From positions 310,001 to 374,000 of the forward strand of contig CAWDWP010000001.1 in the NCBI GenBank assembly GCA_963806045.1: 64,000 bases of DNA, given 5' to 3'. The translations under genes were made by a program, and so were the position numbers. The stretch comes from DATCHW01 sp963806045. GTDB taxonomy: Bacteria; Bacteroidota; Ignavibacteria; Tepidaquicellales; Tepidaquicellaceae. The notes below the pieces were generated by a model, which saw only the letters and a list, made by a program, of their open reading frames with translations, did not search any database and was not told the DNA's origin. This document shows, piece after piece, positions 47,025 to 55,428 of this stretch (positions within the stretch are counted from its first letter, which is position 1; the number at the start of each line of letters is the position of its first letter).

Positions 47025-47615
47025 ATGAAATTTGCTGTAATAATTATATTGGGTCTTTCTTTATTTCTGAACACTTCATTTTCACAAACAGAAAACGAAG
47101 AAGTAGAAGGAGATTTATCTTCAGCATCCGGTATAGGTGATGCAATACAGTTAAGTGTAACAGCGAATGCATCTCTTCTTGTATTAAAAGGCGTCTCGAT
47201 TTCGGTGTCCGGCTCTAATACTCTCGCTTTCGGAGATATTTATGCTTCAAACATTACGCAAACAAAAACAATTACGAATCAAAATGGTCAGAAATTTCTA
47301 GTTCAGGGAAATCCGGGCACGAGTGTTATTATTAATTACAATACTTCAGTTACACTGAGTAATTCACTATGGGCTTTGCAATACGGCGGGACACAGGGCA
47401 CAATAAATTTTACAGTAAATCCAGTACCTGTTCAAACTCTGGCTAACAGTAATTATATCAGTCCTGTAACTGTAAACAATGGCGGTTCTGTTGTACTGAC
47501 AAATTCCGGTGGGGTTGGGAAATTGTATCTCTGGGTTGGTGGAAAGATTACAATCAGCCCGAATCAGCCAATCGGTGATTATATCGGTTACATTAATATT
47601 AATGTATCATATTGA
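47025..47615 (+). CDS. DUF4402-type fibre subunit 4
   Basis: A 196-residue exported protein: signal peptide (FAVIIILGLSLFLNTSFSQ), an acidic N-terminal extension (TENEEVEGDLSSASG) absent in subunits 1 and 3, then the DUF4402 core: LAFGDIYASNITQTKTI, NGQKFLVQGNPGTSVIINYN, NNGGSVVLTNSGGVGKLYLWVGG, and closing strand GDYIGYININVSY. The extension could act as a donor strand or a linker. It ends 11 bases before the next start. Confidence 0.85.
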   Translation: MKFAVIIILGLSLFLNTSFSQTENEEVEGDLSSASGIGDAIQLSVTANASLLVLKGVSISVSGSNTLAFGDIYASNITQTKTITNQNGQKFLVQGNPGTSVIINYNTSVTLSNSLWALQYGGTQGTINFTVNPVPVQTLANSNYISPVTVNNGGSVVLTNSGGVGKLYLWVGGKITISPNQPIGDYIGYININVSY

Positions 47616-47626
47616 TTAATAAAATT

Positions 47627-48098
47627 ATGAAATTAATTCAAATAATAATATTATCAGCCATTTTATTTCTAACAATCTCTTCAGATTATGGAATTTGTCA
47701 GAGGTCGCTTTCAAAATTAAATGACGTGGTTTTTGATAATGTATTTGCGGGAACCGACTCTGAAGTACTTGTAACAGATCCTAATGCTGCACAGTTTTAC
47801 ATTTATACAAATAATTCATCTCATCTTAGGATTTCATTTGTATTACCGACTGTATTAAAATCTTCTGGCAATCCTGATATTCCTGGTTACTTTTGATATG
47901 GCACATGCGTCATACAGAAAAACCACTAATAATCCTAATGGCAGTACTTATTTTAATCCTAATAATCAATTGACACTAAGTAACGTGTCTAATAAGAATG
48001 TGATTTACGTCTGGCTGGGTGGTGTTGCACATCCTCCGAACGGTACTTCTCCTGCAACATATACTGCAACTATTACAATAACAACGAGTCAATATTAA
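47627..48098 (+). pseudogene. Small fibre subunit 5, one frameshift
   Basis: The ATG at 47627 opens a signal peptide (LIQIIILSAILFLTISSDYGI). The frame is interrupted near 47885, where IPVTFDMAHASY is read by adding one base, and continues to 48098. The corrected protein has about 157 residues with NAAQFYIYTNNSSHLRISFVLPT, NVIYVWLGGVAHPPNG and closing strand TYTATITITTSQY. It resembles the other subunits in its last two strands and could be a minor or tip subunit. Because the rest of the locus is intact, a sequence error is quite possible. Confidence 0.65.
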
Positions 48099-48136
48099 TA
48101 TGAAATTATTTTTTAAAAATATTTAACAAATTCATT

Positions 48137-48949
48137 ATGAAAATCCTTTATTTAGCAATATTTTTCGTTTTCGTCCTGATGTATCAGGCATTTTCTCAGG
48201 TGGTAGTAACACCTTATATCGTCATGATTGATGATAAGAACAAGTTCGGCACGTTCACAGTTGTTAACGAGACCTCTGAATCAGAGGAAGTAACCGTGAA
48301 CTTTAAGTTCGAATATCTTAAATCAGACGCAACGGGAAATGTGTTTTTTGATTCATCCGCTGAAAATATGAATAACTTAACATCATGGATAAAAGCTTTC
48401 CCGAAGAAATTCGTTTTGAAACCGGGTGATAAGCAAATTGTCAGAATGACAGTTGATGCTCCTGCAGGTTTAAGCAAAGGTACTTACTGGTCTAAAATAG
48501 TTACGTCATCTCAAAGACAGGAGAAGTTCATTGATACCTCCGGAAACATCAAAGCAAGAATCAATTTCGTGCTTAACCAAATTACCACAGTTCTTTACAA
48601 AAATCAGAAATATGATAGCCAGGTTGACTTCTTAACTGCTGATGTCAATGTAGACAACGAGTCAATTAATATATTATCCAACCTATCAGTAAAAGGCGAC
48701 CAGCCGTTTTATGCGGAGTTCAGTTATAAGGTTTATGACTCCGGAAACAATATTGCTTATGAGAATATTGAATTCCTCGGAATTTATTTCGATATGCTCA
48801 AGAATTTTAAATTCCCTGTCAGTACATTAAAACCAGGAAATTACACTGCTGAGATTAGTATAGTTTCGGATTTGGGTGTTGATATTCCAAAAACTGATAA
48901 AGGACAAATTCAGCCAATGGTTAAAAAGGTTGACTTTGCGGTTAAATGA
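48137..48949 (+). CDS. PapD-like periplasmic chaperone of the fibre locus
   Basis: A 270-residue protein: signal peptide (LAIFFVFVLMYQAFSQ) and two Ig-like domains. Domain 1 has VVVTPYIVMIDDKNKFGTFTVVNETSE, and KKFVLKPGDKQIVRMTVDAP, which is the classic F1-G1 region of pilus chaperones followed by GTYWSKIV. Domain 2 starts about residue 150. Chaperones of this fold lend a strand to pilus subunits in the periplasm and deliver them to the usher. Its stop overlaps the usher start (ATGA), so the two are translationally coupled. Confidence 0.82.
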   Translation: MKILYLAIFFVFVLMYQAFSQVVVTPYIVMIDDKNKFGTFTVVNETSESEEVTVNFKFEYLKSDATGNVFFDSSAENMNNLTSWIKAFPKKFVLKPGDKQIVRMTVDAPAGLSKGTYWSKIVTSSQRQEKFIDTSGNIKARINFVLNQITTVLYKNQKYDSQVDFLTADVNVDNESINILSNLSVKGDQPFYAEFSYKVYDSGNNIAYENIEFLGIYFDMLKNFKFPVSTLKPGNYTAEISIVSDLGVDIPKTDKGQIQPMVKKVDFAVK

Positions 48950-51537
48950 TAAAATCCTTTGTTATTCTGATTGTCATTCTGGCTGTAGTTTGCGTAACAT
49001 CAAAAGCCCATAGCCAGATTGACAATACAGGATTGGATAATCCTGAAGAGGTCATTCTGAAGTTCAGTTATGAAAGAGTTCTTGAATCTGTTATTTTTGC
49101 TTATTATTACAGGAACGAAATGTATGTTCCAATTGAAAGTATTTTCAGAATACTTCAGGTAAATGTAATTTCAGATGAATCCGCATCAATACTCTCAGGA
49201 TTTTATATTTCTCCGGATGATGAATTCAAAATTGATTTTAAAAATTTACAGGCGGTTTTCAAAGACCGCCTTATTTTATTTAATAAAGATGAAATTTTGA
49301 TTTCCGGTAAATCAATCTGTGTTCTACCGGAGCTGATTAAAAAAATATTCGGGTTAAATTTTGTAGTTAATATGAACAATCTCACCCTGTCACTTTCTAC
49401 TGCAGAAAAATTGCCCGTCGTGACAAAGATGGAAAGGGAATCTAAAAGAGAATTCGGTAATATGTATGCAAAGGACCAGGATGGTCCGCTTCTATTTAAA
49501 AGAAATAGAAGATTTATAAATGCAGGTTTTCTTGATTATTCACTTTCTTTAAGTTATGAAAATTCTTCTGATCCACTTTATAATTATGATTTTTCACTTG
49601 GCTCAGAACTGTTCGGTGGTGAACTAAATGCTTTTACAAGAGGCTCTTTACTGAGTCCGAATTCAGGTAATAATAATGTGAACTCGAGTTTTCAATGGAA
49701 GTACACATTGAATAAAAACAAAATACTAACACAAATAGCTGCCGGTAATTTAATATCAAATGGTTTAAACAATTTAAGTTTTGAAGGGCTGACCCTTACG
49801 AATACTCCTTCTGCTCCCCGAATATCATATACATTCTATACAGTTTTTGAGAAAACAATTCCGAATAGTGACGTTGAAATTTATCTGAATAATATCTTAT
49901 ACGATTATAAAAAAAGCGATGAGTCGGGGAATGTATCTTTTCAGGTTCCGCTGAATTACGGTTCGAGCGTAATATATCTTAAAATATACGGACCTAACGG
50001 AGAACTGCTTGAAAACAACAAAAGAATTCAAATACCGTTAAACTTTCTTCCGCAGGGAGAGGTTAATTATAATATAAGTGCCGGGAAAAAAACAGGCTCG
50101 GGAGAATTTATTACATCAGCAAATGTTTTCGGTGGTATTACGGACTGGATTACGGATAACGCAGGAGTAGATTATATCAAAGAGTCTCTTTTCAACAAAC
50201 CGTTATTTTATAATTCACTTTATGCAAGATTTTTTACGGATTATTTATTTTCATATACTATTGCCCCGGATTTATATCATAACTTTTCGTTTTATGCCAA
50301 CTATTATTCTCTTCTTTCTTATAGTATTACATATTCTAAATACAAGGAAAACCAATTTTACAACCAGCAAAAACTTAATGATATTCTGCAGTTGAACGCT
50401 TTGATTCCAATTACAGTAGCAGGTATTAGGACGAACACACAGGTAACAGGTTCTTACAGTAAATTCCCGGAAGAAAAAATTTATTCATTCGATATAATTC
50501 AGGGTTTTGATTTTTACGGATTTCATCCGTTTATCGACTATAGATATAATAAATTTTCCGGTTCATCCGGTAATGAAAATAAAAACCAGCAGCTTTCTGC
50601 CGGATTCCTTACTTCGGTTCCTTATATAAATAATTTGTTAAGATTTCTTGGTGGAAATCTCCTGAATGCACGGATTGACTATGATGCTGAGGATAAGAAA
50701 GTTTCTAACTTAAATCTTTCATTTTCGACAAATGTATCTTCCTATGCAAGGGTTCAGTTTAATTTCAACAGAAATATTCTTGCAAATAACACTGATTTTA
50801 GTATGCAGATATCAATGGATTTATCATCTGTAAGAGTTTTCAATACATTAAGTCATAATTCTGTGTCATCACTAGTACAGGGAAGTTTTGGAATAGATGC
50901 AACAAATAAAGGCAAATTGTTATTATATAATAAACAAAAGACAGGAACAGGCGGAGCAACATTCAGAATGTACATTGATAAAAACGGTAACGGTATATAT
51001 GACGAAAACGAAGAATTAGTTAAAGGAGTTAATTTAAATATGCGCCAGGTATTACTGATAGAGAAAAGCAGCGACGAAACAATAAGGGTTAGCGATTTAA
51101 TACCCGATATGGAATATTCCGTTGAAATAAAAGATGAGAACCAGCCTGTACCTATGCTTGTTCCTTTACATAGAAAGTTTACGTTTACGGCGGACCCGAA
51201 TGGATATAAAAGAATTGACATTCCATTTTATTATTCTGCTGAAATAAGCGGAAAAGTGACTACGGTAAGCAATAGCAAAACACTTGATATTCCTGGATTG
51301 CGGGTCATAATTAAAAATACAGAGACAAATGAAATTACAACGGCGACAACCTATGCCGATGGCAGTTTTTACTGCACCGGATTGCTGCCGGGTATATATA
51401 AAGTCTCCTTGTCGCCTGAAGATTTAAAAAGTTACAGGGCAGAACCAAATTTTATAAGCTACGATTTCGAAATAAAACCCGGAAGCAGGGGTGAAGGAAT
51501 AGGCGATATTAATTTTGCAATTAGCTTTAACAAATAA
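48946..51537 (+). CDS. Alternative outer-membrane usher with CNA-B-like tail
   Basis: An 863-residue outer-membrane protein. A signal peptide (FVILIVILAVVCVTSKAHSQ) is followed by an N-terminal domain (residues about 30-160; RNEMYVPIESIFRILQVNV, then INGKS-like elements), a beta-rich region with the usher plug-like element SDVEIYLNNILYDYKKSDESGN and YGSSVIYLKIYGPNGEL, and a long barrel. The C-terminal 210 residues hold FRMYIDKNGNGIYDENEELVKGV, an SdrD/CNA-B-like signature, and a second carboxypeptidase-regulatory-like fold (TYADGSFYCTGLLPGIYKVSL). Such tails occur on non-classical ushers. It should secrete and assemble the subunits encoded upstream. Classical FimD motifs are not clear, so usher is a call from architecture plus chaperone coupling. 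Confidence 0.75.
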   Translation: MIKSFVILIVILAVVCVTSKAHSQIDNTGLDNPEEVILKFSYERVLESVIFAYYYRNEMYVPIESIFRILQVNVISDESASILSGFYISPDDEFKIDFKNLQAVFKDRLILFNKDEILISGKSICVLPELIKKIFGLNFVVNMNNLTLSLSTAEKLPVVTKMERESKREFGNMYAKDQDGPLLFKRNRRFINAGFLDYSLSLSYENSSDPLYNYDFSLGSELFGGELNAFTRGSLLSPNSGNNNVNSSFQWKYTLNKNKILTQIAAGNLISNGLNNLSFEGLTLTNTPSAPRISYTFYTVFEKTIPNSDVEIYLNNILYDYKKSDESGNVSFQVPLNYGSSVIYLKIYGPNGELLENNKRIQIPLNFLPQGEVNYNISAGKKTGSGEFITSANVFGGITDWITDNAGVDYIKESLFNKPLFYNSLYARFFTDYLFSYTIAPDLYHNFSFYANYYSLLSYSITYSKYKENQFYNQQKLNDILQLNALIPITVAGIRTNTQVTGSYSKFPEEKIYSFDIIQGFDFYGFHPFIDYRYNKFSGSSGNENKNQQLSAGFLTSVPYINNLLRFLGGNLLNARIDYDAEDKKVSNLNLSFSTNVSSYARVQFNFNRNILANNTDFSMQISMDLSSVRVFNTLSHNSVSSLVQGSFGIDATNKGKLLLYNKQKTGTGGATFRMYIDKNGNGIYDENEELVKGVNLNMRQVLLIEKSSDETIRVSDLIPDMEYSVEIKDENQPVPMLVPLHRKFTFTADPNGYKRIDIPFYYSAEISGKVTTVSNSKTLDIPGLRVIIKNTETNEITTATTYADGSFYCTGLLPGIYKVSLSPEDLKSYRAEPNFISYDFEIKPGSRGEGIGDINFAISFNK

Positions 51538-51631
51538 CATAGCATATCAAAACATTTGAATTTATTGAGTAATATTCTCTTACCTTGTCTCCTTATTGGG
51601 GGACGTTAATATTATCCCTATTGATTTTAAC

Positions 51632-51657
51632 TGACTATATTTAGCTAAATATAGTCA
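51632..51657. promoter_or_regulatory. Perfect 26-base palindrome
   Basis: Each 13-base arm reads TGACTATATTTAG toward the centre. Perfect dyad symmetry and location upstream of the DUF4143 ATPase suggest an operator or a strong hairpin. Confidence 0.7.
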
Positions 51658-51764
51658 ATTGACTGACGGAATTTAATAAATCGTTATAAAATCTGTTAAT
51701 ACATTATATTATTTTATATATTAGGAAAAATTATTATATAGTCTATTGATTTAATGACTAAATC

Positions 51765-51780
51765 TGACTAAATTTAGTCA
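51765..51780 (+). promoter_or_regulatory. Perfect 16-base palindrome before ATPase start
   Basis: TGACTAAATTTAGTCA lies 16 bases before the ATG of the DUF4143 ATPase gene and shares its half-site with the 26-base palindrome. A repressor bound here would block transcription or translation initiation. Confidence 0.65.
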
Positions 51781-51796
51781 ATATAATGACATAATT

Positions 51797-52939
51797 ATGG
51801 ATTCAATAAAAAGAGAGTTAGAAACTCAAATATTAGATCATCTAATACCTAATAAAGTTCTCGTTATTGTTGGGGCAAGACGGGTAGGAAAAACAATTTT
51901 GCTCAAAAGTTTACTTCAAAGAGTAAACGAACCATATTTATTCCTGAATGGCGAAAGTATAACAACATTAGAACAGCTTCAGCGAAGAAGTATCGAAAAT
52001 TACAAAATGTTATTGCAAAACAATAAAATTCTTATAATTGATGAAGCTCAAAAAATACCAGAAATTGGATTAATACTAAAATTGATGATAGATGAAATTG
52101 AGGGTTTGAAAATAATAGTTACCGGTTCATCAGCATTTGATATTCATAATAAACTGGGTGAGCCGTTAACAGGCAGAAAATTTGATTTTTTCCTCTACCC
52201 TTTTAGCGAAAAGGAACTCTTACAAACGAATAATCTTTTTCAATTAAAAGAGAATCTTCGTAACAGAATAATTTTCGGAAATTACCCCGAATTATTACAT
52301 CTTCAGGAAGAAAACCAAAAAATTAATTATTTAAAAAATCTGGTCAGTTCTTATCTCTTAAAAGATATTTTAATATTAGAAAATATTAAACAATCTGTGA
52401 AAATATATGATTTGTTGAAATTAATAGCATTTCAAATCGGCGGAGAAGTGTCATATCAGGAGTTAAGCAATAAACTCTCGTTAAGCAAAAACACGGTCGA
52501 AAAATATCTTGACCTGTTAACGAAAGTTTATATTTTATTCAGATTAGATGCATTCGGACGAAACAGAAGAAAAGAACTTACGAAATCCAAAAAATACTAT
52601 TTCTACGATAATGGAATAAGAAATGCTATTATATCAAATTTTAATTCAGTTCAGTTAAGAGATGATGTTGGAAAATTGTGGGAAAATTATATAATAAGCG
52701 AAAGATTGAAATACCGTGCATATAATAATATTTATTCCGAACAATATTTTGGACGGACATATGATAATCAGGAGATTGACTTAATAGAAGATTTGGGAGG
52801 AAAATTTTCTGCATTCGAAATTAAGTGGAAAGAGCAGAAACAAAGAATTCCACCATACTGGAAATCAACATATCCCAACGCTTATTTTTTCCAAATAAAT
52901 TCTGAAAATTATTTTGATTATATAGGAATTAATGATTAG
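51797..52939 (+). CDS. AAA+ ATPase with DUF4143 domain
   Basis: A 380-residue cytoplasmic protein of the ATP-binding/DUF4143 family. Walker A is VGARRVGKT (residues about 25-33), Walker B LIIDEAQKIPE, sensor VTGSSAFDI. A wHTH-like segment (EVSYQELSNKLSLSKNTVEKYLDLL) and the DUF4143 nuclease-like end (IISERLKYRA, NQEIDLIED, FSAFEIKWKE) follow. The E-I-D...E-I-K pattern resembles a PD-(D/E)XK nuclease core. Function is not established; these genes are scattered and mobile. The TGACTA palindromes upstream may be its own operators. Confidence 0.85.
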   Translation: MDSIKRELETQILDHLIPNKVLVIVGARRVGKTILLKSLLQRVNEPYLFLNGESITTLEQLQRRSIENYKMLLQNNKILIIDEAQKIPEIGLILKLMIDEIEGLKIIVTGSSAFDIHNKLGEPLTGRKFDFFLYPFSEKELLQTNNLFQLKENLRNRIIFGNYPELLHLQEENQKINYLKNLVSSYLLKDILILENIKQSVKIYDLLKLIAFQIGGEVSYQELSNKLSLSKNTVEKYLDLLTKVYILFRLDAFGRNRRKELTKSKKYYFYDNGIRNAIISNFNSVQLRDDVGKLWENYIISERLKYRAYNNIYSEQYFGRTYDNQEIDLIEDLGGKFSAFEIKWKEQKQRIPPYWKSTYPNAYFFQINSENYFDYIGIND

Positions 52940-53109
52940 TTAAAGATTTTGATAATCATTTGATCTGTAAATTTCTGTTTGTCATCAATTACTCTTAATA
53001 AGCTTCAATTATTACAATTGAAATTAAATCAATAATTAAATAAATTTTAGTGATTTAACTAAAATAAAGAATTCCCATTATTTTTTAAAATCCCAAAACT
53101 TTTATTATT

Positions 53110-55428
53110 TTGGAGCGAAAAGAAGCTGAAATAAAACTGAAAGAAATTTTCGGATTCGAATCTTTTTACGATACTCAATGGAACGTCATAGAAAAATTGT
53201 TATCCGGAAAAAGGGTCTTACTCGTTGAAAAGACGGGATATGGTAAATCATTGTGCTTTCAATTTCCTGCTTTGTTATTCGATGGAACTACAATAATTTT
53301 CAGTCCCTTAATCGCTTTGATGCGGGACCAGGTCAAGAAACTGCAAAAGCTCGGTATATCTGCTAACTGTATAAACTCAAATCAAACATTCGATGAAAAC
53401 AATCACATTATACAGGAAGCAAAAGAAAATAAAATAAAAATTCTGTATATCGCTCCCGAAAGAATGGAAAATGCAGAATGGCTTCAAACAGCACGAAATA
53501 TGAAAATATCGATGGTAGTTGTCGATGAAGCTCACTGTATCTCGGTCTGGGGTCACGAGTTCAGACCGTCATTCAGAAGAATCATCAGCGTAGTAAATTT
53601 ATTGCCGATAAATTTCCCTGTCCTCGCCACAACGGCTACTGCAACTAAAAGAGTTGAAGAAGATATCAAAACCCAGATTGGAAAAGATATGACTAGTATG
53701 AGGGGAAATCTTCTTCGCCCTAATCTGAATCTCCGGGTAGTGAAAGTTAAATCAGAAGAAGAAAAAATGATTTGGATAGGAGAAAATATAAACAAAATAA
53801 ACGGTACAGGAATTATTTATACCGGTACGCAGGTAAATACTGAAATATATTCGAAATGGCTGGAGCATTTAAATATCAAATCAGCCGCATACAACGGAGG
53901 ACTTGATGCAGAAAGCAGAATCTCAATCGAAAAAGGATTATCGGATAATTCATATAAATGCGTAGTTTCAACCAATGCTTTAGGAATGGGTATTGATAAA
54001 CCGGATTTAAGATTTATAATCCACACACAAATACCGCAATCACCGATACACTATTACCAGGAAATAGGAAGAGCAGGGAGAGACGGAAAAGCATCATTAA
54101 TTATTGTGTTTTTTAATCCGGATGAAGATTTATCTTTACCGCAGGCATTTATAGAAAACGCTAAACCATCAACGAATAAATATTACAGAGTCATCAGTAC
54201 GATAAAATCGGAACGACTCAATATTAATCAAATAGCAAGACTAACAGACCTGAAAAAAAATCAGGTTGATGTGATTATTTCAGATTTGATAGAGCAAAAA
54301 ATAATTAATGAGGTTCTTGAAGAAAGAACAAAGAAATACGAATATAGATTTAATGCACCGGAACTAAATACGTCGCAATTCGAAGAATCAAAAAAATTAA
54401 AAACTGATGATTTGAACCGAATGGTCGCATATATTGAGACGTCAAAATGCAGGATGAAATTTCTTTGTAACTATCTCGATGATGATTTGGATTATGATTG
54501 CGGAAAATGTGATAACGATACTAACAAACATATCAAACTAACTGTTTCAGATGAATGGCAATTTAAACTAAAAAATTATCAGGACAATTATTTCCCGATT
54601 TTAGAAGTAGAATCTTCAAAAACCAATTTAATTAATGGAGTAGCCGCTTCTTATTATGGTTTCTCTAATGTCGGAAATACTATTCACCGTTGTAAATATC
54701 AAAACGGAGGTGATTTTCCTGACTCCCTTCTCAAACAAACAGTACAAGCATATCGAAAACATCTTATTCAATTTAAATTCGATTTGATTCTTTTCGTTCC
54801 TCCTACCGAATCAAAAAATTTAGTTAAAAATTTCGCGATAAAATTATCTGATAGTCTAAAAATTCCATTATCCAATAATTTATATAAAAATAGAAAAACA
54901 GAATCACAGAAAATATTTCAAAGTACTATAACAAAAATGTCAAACGTAAGAAACTGTTTTGAATATAACCCGGAAACAGAAATAAAAGGAAAATCAATTC
55001 TGCTAATTGATGATATTTTTGATAGTGGTGCAACAATAAAAGAAATCGGCGGATATTTAACCGGACTCGGAGCAATAATAATCGCTCCTCTTGTGATTGC
55101 AAAGACGATTAACAACGATTTACGAACCGATTCTACTAAAATTCTTTGGCAAAATGATTCTTTGAAAAAAGCTTTAATCACCCTTGCTCCGGATCATTTC
55201 AAAGAAGAATCAATTAAAAAAGAACTGAAAAAAATGAGAGAAGATTTGGCAAAGAAAGCCCGCTTACCTGTTTTTTATATTTTCGGTAATGAAACAATTG
55301 ACAATATTGCAAAGAATCGACCGGTAAGTATATATGATTTAGCCGGTGTAAAAGGAGTTGGAAAGATAACACTAAAAAAATATGGCGAATCAATTATAAA
55401 TATAGTAAATAAATTTAAAAACCTATAA
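53110..55428 (+). CDS. RecQ-family helicase fused to a phosphoribosyltransferase domain
   Basis: A 772-residue protein. Residues 1-340 are a RecQ helicase core: EKTGYGKSLCFQFPAL (Walker A), FSPLIALMRDQV, VVDEAHCISVWGHEFRPSF (DEAH at 139-142), TTATATKRVEEDI, GIIYTGTQVNTE, NALGMGIDKPDLRFIIH and YYQEIGRAGRDG. A zinc-like segment follows, CRMKFLCNYL then DCGKCDND, in which the fourth cysteine is replaced by D. Residues from about 490 form a ComFC-like phosphoribosyltransferase (LLIDDIFDSGATIKEIG), then a short HRDC/helix-hairpin-helix-like end (YDLAGVKGVGKITLKKYG). The start appears to be TTG at 53110, as the frame is closed upstream at 53086. Its stop overlaps the next gene by one base. Confidence 0.88.
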   Translation: MERKEAEIKLKEIFGFESFYDTQWNVIEKLLSGKRVLLVEKTGYGKSLCFQFPALLFDGTTIIFSPLIALMRDQVKKLQKLGISANCINSNQTFDENNHIIQEAKENKIKILYIAPERMENAEWLQTARNMKISMVVVDEAHCISVWGHEFRPSFRRIISVVNLLPINFPVLATTATATKRVEEDIKTQIGKDMTSMRGNLLRPNLNLRVVKVKSEEEKMIWIGENINKINGTGIIYTGTQVNTEIYSKWLEHLNIKSAAYNGGLDAESRISIEKGLSDNSYKCVVSTNALGMGIDKPDLRFIIHTQIPQSPIHYYQEIGRAGRDGKASLIIVFFNPDEDLSLPQAFIENAKPSTNKYYRVISTIKSERLNINQIARLTDLKKNQVDVIISDLIEQKIINEVLEERTKKYEYRFNAPELNTSQFEESKKLKTDDLNRMVAYIETSKCRMKFLCNYLDDDLDYDCGKCDNDTNKHIKLTVSDEWQFKLKNYQDNYFPILEVESSKTNLINGVAASYYGFSNVGNTIHRCKYQNGGDFPDSLLKQTVQAYRKHLIQFKFDLILFVPPTESKNLVKNFAIKLSDSLKIPLSNNLYKNRKTESQKIFQSTITKMSNVRNCFEYNPETEIKGKSILLIDDIFDSGATIKEIGGYLTGLGAIIIAPLVIAKTINNDLRTDSTKILWQNDSLKKALITLAPDHFKEESIKKELKKMREDLAKKARLPVFYIFGNETIDNIAKNRPVSIYDLAGVKGVGKITLKKYGESIINIVNKFKNL

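Larger units (their letters stand above)
51538..51796. other. Intergenic region with TGACTA palindromes
   Basis: No gene is visible; it holds two palindromes built on the same TGACTA half-site, plus partial direct copies near 51741 and 51755. Confidence 0.6.
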
